A DNA stretch of 64,000 nucleotides from Anaerolineae bacterium (GCA_025454525.1 JALOOG010000019.1:1-64000); one strand, 5' to 3'; positions 1 to 8,561 are shown, counted from the stretch's first letter. Numbers and translations: made by a program. The notes: a model not told the origin generated them from the letters alone.

Positions 1-33
1 GTTAAGGGATATGAGAACAGATGTTTTGATCTT

Positions 34-73
34 TATAGCATGGAAAGGGGAAAAAATCGTAACAAATGTGACG
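34..73 (+). repeat. Dispersed intergenic element, copy 1
   Basis: This 40-bp copy matches the elements at 6867-6906, 23495-23530 and 43803-43836. It starts with TATAGCA and ends with AAAAAATCGTAACAAATG plus TGACG. The terminal palindrome CGTAACA-AA-TGTTACG is present with one mismatch (TGTGACG). No gene overlaps it. A binding site for a regulator is an inference. Confidence 0.6.
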
Positions 74-269
74 AGTTTGGGGGTTGACTTTTTGAGAGAA
101 GTAAGTATCAGGAAAGTTTCCGTATTACTGATCTCCCTTAAGGCGTATCAGATAGATGGATGGATGTTTTGAGCTTGTTGGATCGCCCTCTAACCACGTT
201 GCCACCCTCTTGGACATCTTGTAAACGGGAGTGGTGAATCTCACGGATATACAAAATCAATCAAAGTGC

Positions 270-298
270 TTGCATTGTCCAAAAATCCGTGTTATCTT
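270..298 (+). promoter_or_regulatory. Sigma70-type promoter of the SAM riboswitch transcript
   Basis: A -35 box TTGCAT (270-275) is followed by a 17-bp spacer and a -10 box TATCTT (293-298). Transcription would begin near 305, about 25 bases before the riboswitch, which is the expected geometry. Confidence 0.6.
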
Positions 299-330
299 GT
301 TGTTTAGTGCTTTAACAACTCAATACCCAA

Positions 331-431
331 TCTTATCCAGAGCGACTGAGGGAACGGTCCAGTGATGTCGCGGCAACCCCCTATAATTGGGAAGGTGCCA
401 CTTCCGTCGGAATTTTATTCCGATAGATAAG
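331..431 (+). promoter_or_regulatory. SAM-I (S-box) riboswitch aptamer
   Basis: The closing P1 helix pairs CTTATC (332-337) with GATAAG (426-431). Between them are the family's hallmarks: AGAG followed by a GGAACGGTCC-type segment, GATGTCGCGGCAACC, and GGTGCCACTTCC. Known members bind S-adenosylmethionine and switch off methionine and cysteine genes. It precedes a cystathionine gamma-synthase gene, which fits. A further helix, CTTGTGTTGA (435-444) with TCAACACAAG (454-463), lies between the aptamer and the terminator. Confidence 0.93.
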
Positions 432-470
432 AAACTTGTGTTGAAGCTTTTAATCAACACAAGCATTCGG

Positions 471-515
471 AGGCTTCTGTGAATGTTACATCTTATTCAC
501 ACGAAGCCTTTTTTA
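471..515 (+). terminator. Expression-platform terminator of the SAM riboswitch
   Basis: AGGCTTCTGTGAAT (471-484) pairs with ATTCACACGAAGCCT (495-509) with one bulged base, followed by a T run (509-514). It ends about 60 bases before the start codon. The segment GAAGCTT (443-449) could pair with AGGCTTC (471-477) as an antiterminator, which suggests control at the level of transcription termination. Confidence 0.85.
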
Positions 516-575
516 TTCTTATCCCCGTCACACCCTCTTGCTCACGACCGAAGTTTAAAACAGGAGAGATGATCA

Positions 576-1817
576 ATGGTCGCGCAGCATGTAGACGAAC
601 GCATTTCTATTTCTAACTCTAACTCTAACTCTAACGGCAATAGCACTCGTGCCGTACATGGAGGGACACGCCGAGAGAAAGCGTATCATGCGCTGAATAC
701 ACCGATTGTACAAACCGCTACGTATACCTTTACCAACACTCAAGACCTAATCGATTACATGGAGTCGAAAACTTGGGGAGACGGTGAAGAGCGTGAAGAA
801 TATGGCCGTTATGGGAATCCTACCGTCGCTTCAGTTGAGCGTAAATTAGCCGCGTTGGACGGTGGCGAAGATGCCGTTTTATTTGCTTCCGGGATGTCCG
901 CGGTTACCTCGATCTTGTTGGCGGTATTGCCTAGCGGATCGCACATCGTAATGACCCATGATTGTTATCGTCGCACACGCCAATTCTGTCAGACCTTTCT
1001 CAAACGTTTTGGGATTGAAACATCGGTTGTTCCATGTGGTGATTATGAGGCATTAGAGGCCGCGATCATCCCCAAAAAGACTCGGTTTATCATCTCCGAA
1101 AGCCCAACTAATCCCTATTTACGGATTGCCGATGTCGCCCGTATTGCCGAATTAGGGCATCAACACAAAGTCCTCACCTTGATCGATAGCACTTTTGCCA
1201 CACCCATCAACCAACGTCCGTTAGAGTGGGGGATTGATTTTGTCGTCCATAGTGCCACCAAGTACCTGTCAGGTCATAATGACCTTTTGGCCGGGGTGGT
1301 GGTCGGGCGCGCCGATCGAATCCATGCTTTACGCGATGCCCGTGGTGTGTTAGGCGGTGTGGTCGATCCCCAAAATGCCTTTTTATTAGAACGCGGCATC
1401 AAAACTTTAGGGGTGCGCGTCCGTCAACAAAACACCAATGCCCAAGCGATCGCCGAATATCTAGAGGCGCATCCTAAAATTGAGCGCGTCTGGTATCCCG
1501 GTTTAGCCTCGCATCCCGAACATCATATCGCTAACGCACAAATGAGCGGATTCGGAGGCGTGATCAGTTTTGAGGTTGCAGGTGATCTCATGACGACCGG
1601 AAAATTTATCGACGCGATGCAGATCCCTTATATTGCGCCGAGCCTCGGTGGAGTCGAAAGCTTGATCGAACAACCGGCCTTGATGAGCTACTACGAAAAA
1701 ACCACCGAAGAGCGCTTGGCATTAGGTATCAAAGACAATTTAGTGCGTTTTGCTGTCGGTATTGAGGACACGGTAGATCTCTTAGAGGATCTTGAACAGG
1801 CCTTAGACGCGATCTAA
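576..1817 (+). CDS. metB: Cystathionine gamma-synthase (plant-like), PLP-dependent
   Basis: This enzyme joins an activated homoserine with cysteine to give cystathionine in methionine synthesis. The 413-residue protein has the Cys/Met-metabolism PLP fold: YGRYGNPT near residue 75, FASGMSAV, SESPTNP, and the PLP-lysine motif HSATKYLSGHND. The C-terminal segments FGGVISFE, IPYIAPSLGG and KDNLVRFAVG resemble plant cystathionine gamma-synthase most closely. The start is supported by AGGAGAG at 562-568. Residues 11-22 are a Ser-Asn repeat encoded by four TCTAAC units. Control is by the SAM riboswitch upstream. A sulfhydrylase or gamma-lyase role cannot be excluded from sequence alone. Confidence 0.85.
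   Translation: MVAQHVDERISISNSNSNSNGNSTRAVHGGTRREKAYHALNTPIVQTATYTFTNTQDLIDYMESKTWGDGEEREEYGRYGNPTVASVERKLAALDGGEDAVLFASGMSAVTSILLAVLPSGSHIVMTHDCYRRTRQFCQTFLKRFGIETSVVPCGDYEALEAAIIPKKTRFIISESPTNPYLRIADVARIAELGHQHKVLTLIDSTFATPINQRPLEWGIDFVVHSATKYLSGHNDLLAGVVVGRADRIHALRDARGVLGGVVDPQNAFLLERGIKTLGVRVRQQNTNAQAIAEYLEAHPKIERVWYPGLASHPEHHIANAQMSGFGGVISFEVAGDLMTTGKFIDAMQIPYIAPSLGGVESLIEQPALMSYYEKTTEERLALGIKDNLVRFAVGIEDTVDLLEDLEQALDAI
612..635 (+). repeat. TCTAAC hexanucleotide repeat inside metB
   Basis: Four perfect tandem TCTAAC units encode Ser-Asn four times near the N terminus. A related TCTATT unit precedes them at 606-611. The unit length is a multiple of three, so copy-number change would lengthen or shorten the tail without shifting the frame. 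Confidence 0.9.
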
Positions 1818-3616
1818 GGGCGACCCCGCACATAACCGATGATTTTAGAGTGTAGTTGATCTGTGCCGTCTAGGTAACCGGGTAAACCGTAGGTGGTAGT
1901 GAGGTCATACAATGTCACAAACAGCGGGTAATCGCGTTCGGTAATCGGTTCAGTGATCAGCACCTCAAATTCATCACAAAAAATCTTGCCGGGTTGCCAA
2001 AGTGTGTATTTACTCAATCCCGGCAAAGATTCTTTACGTCCAACAATCGGTTCATTCGGTTGAATCCGATCGAGATCGGCTGAACCGACGATATGAAACG
2101 CAAAGGCATACGGTACGGGGATCGGGCCCGTGCCTTGCGGTGCTTGCCAACACAATTTGACTGTGAGCCGATCCCCTTGTGCGATTGTGTCCTGACTCAC
2201 ACTGTATCCGATAAACCGCGCCACACCAAAATTGATCACCTCATGTTGAAGATCATCTGGTGGGTTATCCATCAGGATGGGTGGGCCAAAGGCCGGCCAT
2301 AAGACTAAAGGCACAAAGATAAGCGCGAGTCCGATATAAACGCTGGGTGTGATCGCCTGTATAAGTCGACTCAGAGGGAGTTTTATCAACCCACCGACAA
2401 TCAAAAAGGTGAGTGCGCCTGCATACGGAAGATACAACCGTCCCGTGATGAGATCGGACATTTGCATCCATCGGATCAAGGCCACAAGTCCCAAAATTAG
2501 CAACACGATTGCCAAGATCAACCGAATATCTAAGCGTAATCGCGCACGGATCAACCCGATCAGCGCCAATATCGCGATTCCACTCGGTATGAGATATGCC
2601 CATGCCCCCGGCCGCACCTCACCCCAACCAAAATTGACCCAGAGCGTTTGTGCGATCACATCAAACCGCCCGATTGCCGCGGTGATCGTTTGTAATTCCT
2701 GAAAGCCCCAATCCATAAGCTGATGCGGATTAGTCCCCAAGGGATCGTCAAATAACACCCATCCGCGCATATACCACCATCCCGCGATCAACGCCGCTGG
2801 AACGATCAATGCGATCCCAGAAACGATCATTTGTCGTAAGTGGAGGCGATACAATCCGCCCAGTAAAATCGCAAGGCAAGGGATCGCCCAAACGATGATC
2901 CCACTGGTTTTAGACAACGCCGCTAATCCCATCATCATCCCTGTGAAGATCAAGAGTCGCCGATTTTCAGGAGTCCTCCAAAGCTGAAATGAGGCAGCAA
3001 GAGTCACCATAGAAAACGCGATCACCGCGGCATCATTGGTCAAGATCGCGTAAGTCTGTAAGATTGACGGCGTGAATCCCCATAGCGTAGCGCCCAACGT
3101 CGCCCACATCCGATCATGCCATAATGCGAGTCCCCCCCAATACACACTGATCAATCCGATCAACCCGAACACCCATGAGATGGGACGAATTGCGAGTAAT
3201 GTATGGGATAAACGTGCTTGATCGGGATGTAACGCGCTGATGGCTGGATTCATCACTGCGTAATTGCGATTATCGCGGCTGGTGGGATCGGCGGGAGTGC
3301 CGATCCACGGATTCAAATTGACCTGTAACGGATTTAATCCATCTACTGAGTACGGCAAGCTATACAATGCGGCGATCAAGTAATATAGTGGGGCCTGTGA
3401 GACTTGTTGACGGATGGCCGTAGACTCAAAATCGATCGGTGGATAGGGTAGTTGGCCAGTTTGTCGCAATTTTAGCACATAGGCGAAGTGTTCGATCTCA
3501 TCCGGGCCTTCAAAGGGTGGTAGGGCGGCACTATAAATCTGGGTAGTGATCACAAACAACACTGCGATCACCACCATTGGCCAATGCAAAGTCATCTTAT
3601 GCAAATAGTGATTCAT
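1814..3616 (-). CDS. Multi-pass membrane protein, GT-C/DUF2142-like glycosyltransferase candidate
   Basis: The 600-residue protein has an N-terminal membrane helix followed by PPFEGPDEIEHFAYV. An acidic D-E motif in the first outside loop is typical of GT-C fold glycosyltransferases that use lipid-linked sugars. Around ten further hydrophobic segments follow, and the last 150 residues are soluble. Its start overlaps the end of thrC by 20 bases. A second ATG at 3595, just after the thrC stop, is an equally possible start; neither has a clear ribosome-binding site. The 3' end overlaps the metB stop by 4 bases on the other strand. The substrate is unknown. Confidence 0.6.
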   Translation of the reverse strand: MNHYLHKMTLHWPMVVIAVLFVITTQIYSAALPPFEGPDEIEHFAYVLKLRQTGQLPYPPIDFESTAIRQQVSQAPLYYLIAALYSLPYSVDGLNPLQVNLNPWIGTPADPTSRDNRNYAVMNPAISALHPDQARLSHTLLAIRPISWVFGLIGLISVYWGGLALWHDRMWATLGATLWGFTPSILQTYAILTNDAAVIAFSMVTLAASFQLWRTPENRRLLIFTGMMMGLAALSKTSGIIVWAIPCLAILLGGLYRLHLRQMIVSGIALIVPAALIAGWWYMRGWVLFDDPLGTNPHQLMDWGFQELQTITAAIGRFDVIAQTLWVNFGWGEVRPGAWAYLIPSGIAILALIGLIRARLRLDIRLILAIVLLILGLVALIRWMQMSDLITGRLYLPYAGALTFLIVGGLIKLPLSRLIQAITPSVYIGLALIFVPLVLWPAFGPPILMDNPPDDLQHEVINFGVARFIGYSVSQDTIAQGDRLTVKLCWQAPQGTGPIPVPYAFAFHIVGSADLDRIQPNEPIVGRKESLPGLSKYTLWQPGKIFCDEFEVLITEPITERDYPLFVTLYDLTTTYGLPGYLDGTDQLHSKIIGYVRGRP

Positions 3617-4895
3617 TTTCGGGGGTTAAAATCCGGCTTAACTGCTCAATACTTGCCTCGGCCGCATAAAGACGATTCGGATAATGCGCGGTAATATTCT
3701 CTAGATCGTTGTTGTGGTAATCAATGATCACTTCTGGGTCTTTTAAGACATGCCCTGTTAAGATGCCTACCACCACCTCATCTTGGCGGATCACCCCTTG
3801 ATCGACCAATTTTCGCACACCGGCCAATGAACAAGCGGAGGCCGGTTCACATCCGACCCCTGTCGCATCAATTAGCGCTTTTGCATCCATAATTTCTTGA
3901 TCGCTAACTTGCTCGACCACACCGTCGGTTGCATGTAATGCCCGTACCGCTTTAGGGTAATTGACCGGATTCCCGATCTTGATCGCGGTCGCGATCGTGT
4001 TAGCTTTCATCGGTTCAAGCCGATCAAGTCCGCGTTGATAGGCCTGATATAAGGGTGATGCCCCTTCCGCTTGGATGATGGCCAAACGTGGTAAGCGATC
4101 GATCAAACCCAGTGTATGAAGTTCAACCAAACCTTTTCCGAAGGCGGAGCTATTGCCAAGGTTGCCACCGGGGACGACGATCCAATCGGGGACTTGCCAA
4201 CGCAATTGTTGGATTGCCTCAAACATGATCGATTTTTGTCCCTCTAATCGGAACGGGTTCACAGAATTGAGGACGTAAATTCCTAATTTATTAGAGACTT
4301 CACGCACCAATTCAAGATTTTTATCAAAATCGGCATCGATTCGGATGGCTGTTGCGCCATACGCGATGGCTTGTGCCAATTTGCCCGCGGCGATCTGGGT
4401 GTTCTGAAAAAATACCACCCCTTCTAATCCGGCAAATGCGGCATAGGCTGCTAATGAGGCCGACGTATTCCCAGTAGATGCACAGGCAACGCGCTTCATC
4501 CCTAACACACGCGCTTGGGTGACACCGCCCGTCATGCCACGATCCTTAAATGATCCGGTTGGATTTTCGCCTTCGTGTTTGAAGTATAAGCGATCAACGC
4601 CAGCCCATTGAGCCAATTTTGGCAAACGATACAGGTTGGTATTGCCTTCTGGACGGGTGACGATCAACGCCTCATCAACATCGGGGTAGATCAATTCCTT
4701 GTAACGCCACACCCCGCTAAAATACGGTGAGTCCAAGCTCCCTAAACGCTGATCAAATGTCTCACGGGTGATCCGTCCACGCATATGATCAAGATCATGC
4801 ACCAGATCTAATAAACCACCGCAATCTGTGCAAGTGTAGATCACTTCAGTAATCGGGTATTGCCGCGCGCAATCCATACATTGTAGTATGCTCAT
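3597..4895 (-). CDS. thrC: Threonine synthase with N-terminal zinc ribbon
   Basis: Converts O-phosphohomoserine to threonine with PLP. The protein opens with CMDC...CTDC, a four-cysteine zinc-ribbon pattern found in one bacterial branch of ThrC. The PLP lysine sits in GENPTGSFKDRGM, and STGNTSASLAAYAAF and VPGGNLGNSSAFGKG follow. ATG at 4895 is preferred because AAGGAA (4901-4906) is correctly spaced; an in-frame GTG at 4937 would add 14 unlikely residues. It is transcribed away from thrB, the enzyme that makes its substrate. Confidence 0.92.
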   Translation of the reverse strand: MSILQCMDCARQYPITEVIYTCTDCGGLLDLVHDLDHMRGRITRETFDQRLGSLDSPYFSGVWRYKELIYPDVDEALIVTRPEGNTNLYRLPKLAQWAGVDRLYFKHEGENPTGSFKDRGMTGGVTQARVLGMKRVACASTGNTSASLAAYAAFAGLEGVVFFQNTQIAAGKLAQAIAYGATAIRIDADFDKNLELVREVSNKLGIYVLNSVNPFRLEGQKSIMFEAIQQLRWQVPDWIVVPGGNLGNSSAFGKGLVELHTLGLIDRLPRLAIIQAEGASPLYQAYQRGLDRLEPMKANTIATAIKIGNPVNYPKAVRALHATDGVVEQVSDQEIMDAKALIDATGVGCEPASACSLAGVRKLVDQGVIRQDEVVVGILTGHVLKDPEVIIDYHNNDLENITAHYPNRLYAAEASIEQLSRILTPENESLFA

Positions 4896-4964
4896 AGCAT
4901 TTCCTTTTCGCTTTCGTTGAGGTTCGGTATCGCGCACAATTGACCACTAAGGATAGCATTTTCA

Positions 4965-5897
4965 ATGCCAATTACCAGAGCAGAAGCCTTCGCCCCGGCC
5001 AGTATGGGCAATGTCGGAATCGGGTTTGACATTCTCGGACTCGCTTATCAAGAGCCGGGAGATCGGGTGATCGCCGAATACTGGGATCAACCCGGAATAC
5101 AGATCGCTAAAATTGAAGGAGATGGTGGACGTTTACCGCTTACAGCGTCCCAAAATACCGCGGGAGTCGCCGCTCAAAGTGTGTTAAGTCGGGTGGGTGC
5201 GGACTGTGGCATCAGCTTGACGATTTACAAGGGACTCTCGCTTGAAAGCGGCATGGGGAGCAGTGCTGCCAGCGCCGTAGCTGCTGCTATGGCCGTGAAT
5301 GCCTTGTTAGGATCACCTCTAACCAAGCGAGATCTTTTGCCCGCCTGTTTAGATGGAGAAGCGTTGGTCAGTGGCCGTCACGCTGATAATGTCGCACCGT
5401 GTTTATTAGGTGGGATCGTCTTGGTGACAGGTGTAGACGCGGATCATATTCTCACCTTGCCTTACCCCGCACAACTCCGTCTCGCTTTGGTGACACCAGA
5501 AGTTGCTGTCCCTACTGCCCAAGCGCGGGCCGTTTTACCACCGACCATCCCTTTAAAAGCGATGGTTTCACAGACGATGCACGTAGCGCGTATGATCGAT
5601 GCGTTATATCGCGGGGATCTAGAGGCGATCGCCATGGCGATGGAATCCGATCAAGTGATTGAACCCGCTCGCGCTCATCTGATGCCGTATCTTCAGGAAG
5701 TGCGTAGCGCTGCTAAGGCGGCCGGCGCATTAGGCGTGGTGATCAGCGGAGCGGGCCCGACCCTATGCGCTGTATGTGATTCGGATACTAGTGCTGAACG
5801 TGTTGCGTTTGTCATGGGATCGGTCTATCAGGCTGCGGGTATGGGAGCGACTGTGCGTGCTACACAGATCTGCGATCAAGGTGCGCGTGTGATCTAA
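4965..5897 (+). CDS. thrB: Homoserine kinase (GHMP family)
   Basis: Phosphorylates homoserine to O-phosphohomoserine, the ThrC substrate. The 310-residue protein has the GHMP signatures: the N-terminal APASMGNVGIGFDILGLA, the ATP-binding loop SLESGMGSSAASAVAAA, and the C-terminal GVVISGAGPTLCAVC. Length is normal for ThrB. It is divergent from thrC with 69 bases between the starts, so the pair can share control. AAGGA about 11 bases before the ATG is the likely ribosome-binding site. Confidence 0.95.
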   Translation: MPITRAEAFAPASMGNVGIGFDILGLAYQEPGDRVIAEYWDQPGIQIAKIEGDGGRLPLTASQNTAGVAAQSVLSRVGADCGISLTIYKGLSLESGMGSSAASAVAAAMAVNALLGSPLTKRDLLPACLDGEALVSGRHADNVAPCLLGGIVLVTGVDADHILTLPYPAQLRLALVTPEVAVPTAQARAVLPPTIPLKAMVSQTMHVARMIDALYRGDLEAIAMAMESDQVIEPARAHLMPYLQEVRSAAKAAGALGVVISGAGPTLCAVCDSDTSAERVAFVMGSVYQAAGMGATVRATQICDQGARVI

Positions 5898-5898
5898 T

Positions 5899-5932
5899 CA
5901 AAAACCGCAGAAATTGGATTCTGCGGTTTTTG
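5899..5932. terminator. Bidirectional intrinsic terminator
   Basis: CAAAAACCGCAGAA (5899-5912) pairs perfectly with TTCTGCGGTTTTTG (5919-5932), loop ATTGGA. A/T tracts on both sides serve thrB on the plus strand and the small minus-strand gene at 5953. Confidence 0.92.
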
Positions 5933-5952
5933 GCTGACTTGGTGATTATAAA

Positions 5953-6129
5953 CTAGTCGATGATCTGCTTGCCGACAAACAACCCTAGCAGCAAAGCACC
6001 GAAGAACAATACCAAGAACAGGACGAACAAGAATTGCGCGATCGAAGCAGCAGCCCCCGCAACCCCCGTGAAGCCGAATGCACCAGCAATCAACGCGATC
6101 ACGAAGAAGATCAAGGCCCAACGTAACAT
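5953..6129 (-). CDS. UPF0391 (DUF1328) small membrane protein
   Basis: This 58-residue protein begins [16 protein letters not shown] and continues with [16 protein letters not shown] and a second hydrophobic helix. That two-helix layout with the central [14 protein letters not shown] motif is the UPF0391/YtjA pattern. The function of the family is unknown; it is often stress-associated. It ends FVGKQIID and stops at 5953. A paralogue with the same motif lies just upstream at 6221-6385, so the two are a tandem duplication read on the minus strand. Confidence 0.88.
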   Translation of the reverse strand: MLRWALIFFVIALIAGAFGFTGVAGAAASIAQFLFVLFLVLFFGALLLGLFVGKQIID

Positions 6130-6181
6130 GGTTTACAATCCCTTCAGTTCTTAAGACGAATGTGAAAGTGTGCGCGTATAA

Positions 6182-6201
6182 AGCGGATCATGTGATCCGC
6201 T
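6182..6201. repeat. Inverted repeat between the two UPF0391 genes
   Basis: AGCGGATCA (6182-6190) and TGATCCGCT (6193-6201) flank two bases. No T run follows in either direction, so it is more likely an operator or attenuator than a strong terminator. Confidence 0.5.
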
Positions 6202-6220
6202 CCATCTTAAGGAATGTCGC

Positions 6221-6385
6221 TTAGATCGTCGGACGACGGCCCAAGATCAACGACACCACAAACAACACCAAAAACAGGAAGAACAAGACTTGCGCGATTG
6301 ATGCAGCGCCACCCGCGATTCCGGTGAACCCAAACACAGCGGCGATGATCGCAACAATGAAAAAGACGGCCGCCCAGTACAACAT
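6221..6385 (-). CDS. UPF0391 (DUF1328) small membrane protein, second copy
   Basis: The 54-residue protein runs [17 protein letters not shown], then [15 protein letters not shown], then a second hydrophobic helix ending LILGRRPTI. It belongs to the same family as the gene at 5953. The start at 6385 is chosen because AAGGAG (6395-6400) lies nine bases upstream; a longer open frame reaching 6436 has no such site. The two genes are 91 bases apart and read in the same direction. Confidence 0.88.
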   Translation of the reverse strand: MLYWAAVFFIVAIIAAVFGFTGIAGGAASIAQVLFFLFLVLFVVSLILGRRPTI

Positions 6386-6497
6386 GATGAGATGCTCCTT
6401 AGATGTGTCATTACACTTGTTATCATGAACTGTCATCAGAATAGCCCCCTAACCTTGACCAGAACTGAGTTTAAATTTAATTTTTGATGAAATAAAG

Positions 6498-6609
6498 TTG
6501 GTGAATTGATGAATTGGTGAATTGATGAATTGGTGAATTGGTGAATTGGTGAATTGGTGAATTGATGAATTGGTGAATTGGTGAATTGATGAATTGATGA
6601 ATTGATGAA
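6498..6609. repeat. 8-bp tandem repeat array, 14 units of TTGRTGAA
   Basis: Fourteen consecutive 8-bp units read TTGGTGAA or TTGATGAA with no other variation. A stray fifteenth unit lies at 6484-6491. Because 8 is not a multiple of 3, all three minus-strand frames stay open and give spurious His-Gln-Phe-Thr-Asn-Ser frames. No direct evidence of coding was found. Confidence 0.97.
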
Positions 6610-6689
6610 AACGAAGGTGAGAAGCGGATCCAACGTTTGTGTTTGACCGCAAATATACATCCATAAAAATCACCCCTCACCTAAATATG

Positions 6690-6965
6690 GCGGTAGTGGC
6701 AGCGGCAAAGGGTAAAAATTTATTTGGCGACAGCGGCAGCGTGGTTAGGCGGATCGTAAGATTATGTCTCAAAGTCGAAAAGCGACCCTAAAACAAGCTA
6801 ACAAAAGCTGAAACCGCCCCTTCATTCGATCCTCCTTATAGGCGATGTTCGCCGTATTGAGTAGATTATAGCACAAATGAGCGAAAAAATCGTAACAAAT
6901 GTTACGTCTTTTCACCGATGTCTTTTGCTAAAGACTTGAGAGCGCTTATTGTCTAGTGGTGAGGG
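6690..6965 (+). repeat. Long dispersed intergenic module, copy A
   Basis: Blocks shared in the same order with 23345-23585 are: GGCGGCAAAG-type then AAAAATTTATT then GCGAC-GCGGCA; a CGTATTG block; the TAGCACA-ATGAGCG and AAAAATCGTAACAAATGT core; and a GAGCGCTTAT-like block then GTGGTGA. The spacing between blocks differs, so this is an old, diverged copy. No open frame spans it. The ALDH promoter lies at its downstream end. Confidence 0.6.
6867..6906 (+). repeat. Dispersed intergenic element, copy 2 (perfect palindrome)
   Basis: The 40-bp core begins TATAGCACAAATGAGCG and ends in the perfect palindrome CGTAACAAATGTTACG (6891-6906). It lies about 45 bp upstream of the aldehyde dehydrogenase promoter. 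Confidence 0.8.
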
Positions 6966-6977
6966 GTCGGTTATACT
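6949..6977 (+). promoter_or_regulatory. Sigma70-type promoter of the aldehyde dehydrogenase gene
   Basis: TTGTCT (6949-6954), a 17-bp spacer, then TATACT (6972-6977). Transcription would start near 6984. That is downstream of the first in-frame ATG at 6981, so translation must start at the next ATG, 7017. Confidence 0.7.
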
Positions 6978-7016
6978 CAGATGTATTCCTTTTTACACCG
7001 AGAAAAGAGTATTTTT

Positions 7017-8507
7017 ATGACGGAATTTTTAAATTATATCAATGGCGCGTGGGTACAAGCGAAATCGGGCAAGACTTTTGCCTCTAAAAACCCGGCCACA
7101 GGTGAAATTGTGGCCGAAGTCCCTTTGAGCGGACGTGAAGATATTGAGGCCGCGGTAGAAGCCGCTAAAAATGCTTACAAAGCATGGCGTTTAACCCCCG
7201 CTCCCCGTCGTGGTGAGATCTTGTTCCGCGTGGCCGAACTGCTCAAAGAACACAAAGAAGACATCGCCCGCCTCATGACGCAAGAGATGGGCAAGATCTT
7301 GATCGAAACCCGCGGCGATGTACAAGAAGCGATCGACATGGCCTATTACATGGGCGGGGAAGGTCGACGCTTATTAGGTTATACCGCTCCGGTCGAAATG
7401 CCCAATAAATTCGGTATGGCGATCCGCGACTCGGTTGGTGTGGTCGGTTTGATCACCCCATGGAATTTTCCGGTCGCAGTTCCCAGTTGGAAAATGTTAC
7501 CCGCTTTGATCGCTGGAAACTGTGTGGTGTTCAAACCCAGTGAGGACACACCTGCGGTAGCGGCTGCTTTTGTCAAAGTGTTTGAGTTAGCCGGTTTACC
7601 CGCCGGTGTGTTGAACTTGGTTTTAGGCGCAGGGGAAACCGGAGATGCCTTAGTAAGTCATCCCCATGTCCGTATTATTTCGTTTACCGGATCCACCGAT
7701 ACCGGACTCAAGATTTATACCAAGGCCGCCTCACTTGGTAAAAAAGTCACCTTAGAGATGGGCGGTAAAAACGCGATCATCGTGATGGATGACGCAAATT
7801 TAGACCTAGCCGCTGATGCGATCACTTGGAGCGCGTTCGGCACGACTGGGCAACGTTGTACTGCAACCAGTCGGTTGATCGTTCATAAAGCGATTAAACC
7901 GCGCTTGATTGAACGCCTTGTCGAAAAAGCAAAAACCTTACGCTTAGGCAATGGGCTTGAGGAGCAAGTCAACATGGGTCCTTTGGTGAACCAAAAGGCC
8001 TTAGATAAAGTGGCGAGTTATCTCCAAGTGGCGCGGGCCGAAGGCGCGCAAGTCTTGGCAGGCGGGAGTCGTTACGATGAATTGCCAAATGGTTATTTCT
8101 TCCAACCGACGCTTTTGGATGGGATCAAAGCGGGGATGCGTGTAGAGCAGGAGGAGATTTTTGGCCCCGTCTTATCGATCGTTGAAATTGGATCATTGGA
8201 CGAAGCGATCGAAGTCAACAACAATACCGCCTATGGCTTATCCAGCAGCATTTTTACCGAAAACGTCAATGCCGCTTTCCAAGCGATTCGCGATATTACG
8301 ACGGGTATCGTTTACATCAATCACGGTACGACTGGGGCGGAAATTCAATTTCCTTTCGGTGGCACTCGCGGCACTGGGAACGGAATGCGTGAGGCCGGAC
8401 AAGTAGGTCTTGATTCATTCACCGAATGGAAATCAGTCTATGTTGATTTTAGCGGCCGTTTACAGCGCGCCCAAATCGACACGGAACGCATTTTGGGTGA
8501 GGGTTAG
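7017..8507 (+). CDS. NAD(P)-dependent aldehyde dehydrogenase
   Basis: Oxidises an aldehyde to its acid. From the start at 7017 the protein is 496 residues, full length for the family. It shows TPWNFPVAVPSWK (cofactor binding), FTGSTDTG, the LEMGGKN glutamate and the GTTGQRCTATSR catalytic cysteine. The C terminus has HGTTGAEIQFPFGGTRGTGN, seen in several bacterial and archaeal ALDH groups of unsettled substrate. The start is set by the promoter at 6949-6977. It stands alone, so the context gives no substrate hint. Confidence 0.88.
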   Translation: MTEFLNYINGAWVQAKSGKTFASKNPATGEIVAEVPLSGREDIEAAVEAAKNAYKAWRLTPAPRRGEILFRVAELLKEHKEDIARLMTQEMGKILIETRGDVQEAIDMAYYMGGEGRRLLGYTAPVEMPNKFGMAIRDSVGVVGLITPWNFPVAVPSWKMLPALIAGNCVVFKPSEDTPAVAAAFVKVFELAGLPAGVLNLVLGAGETGDALVSHPHVRIISFTGSTDTGLKIYTKAASLGKKVTLEMGGKNAIIVMDDANLDLAADAITWSAFGTTGQRCTATSRLIVHKAIKPRLIERLVEKAKTLRLGNGLEEQVNMGPLVNQKALDKVASYLQVARAEGAQVLAGGSRYDELPNGYFFQPTLLDGIKAGMRVEQEEIFGPVLSIVEIGSLDEAIEVNNNTAYGLSSSIFTENVNAAFQAIRDITTGIVYINHGTTGAEIQFPFGGTRGTGNGMREAGQVGLDSFTEWKSVYVDFSGRLQRAQIDTERILGEG

Positions 8508-8545
8508 TATTTCTCATCCTAATCATCGAAATTTCTTGTGAATTA

Positions 8546-8554
8546 TGGTACAAT
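8546..8554 (+). promoter_or_regulatory. Extended -10 promoter giving a nearly leaderless iscX transcript
   Basis: TGG followed by TACAAT (8549-8554) forms an extended -10 element. The ATG of iscX is at 8562, only seven bases after the -10 box, so the transcript would start at or next to the start codon. No -35 box at normal spacing was seen. Confidence 0.5.
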
Positions 8555-8561
8555 GTCTACG

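Noticed and set aside
4938-4964. Shared operator between thrC and thrB
   Set aside because: The 69-base divergent gap was read on both strands but no clear inverted repeat or confident promoter pair was found.
6436-6680. Three overlapping minus-strand frames rich in His-Gln-Phe-Thr-Asn-Ser
   Set aside because: They are open only because the 8-bp repeat has no stop codon in any frame. No ribosome-binding site or family match exists.
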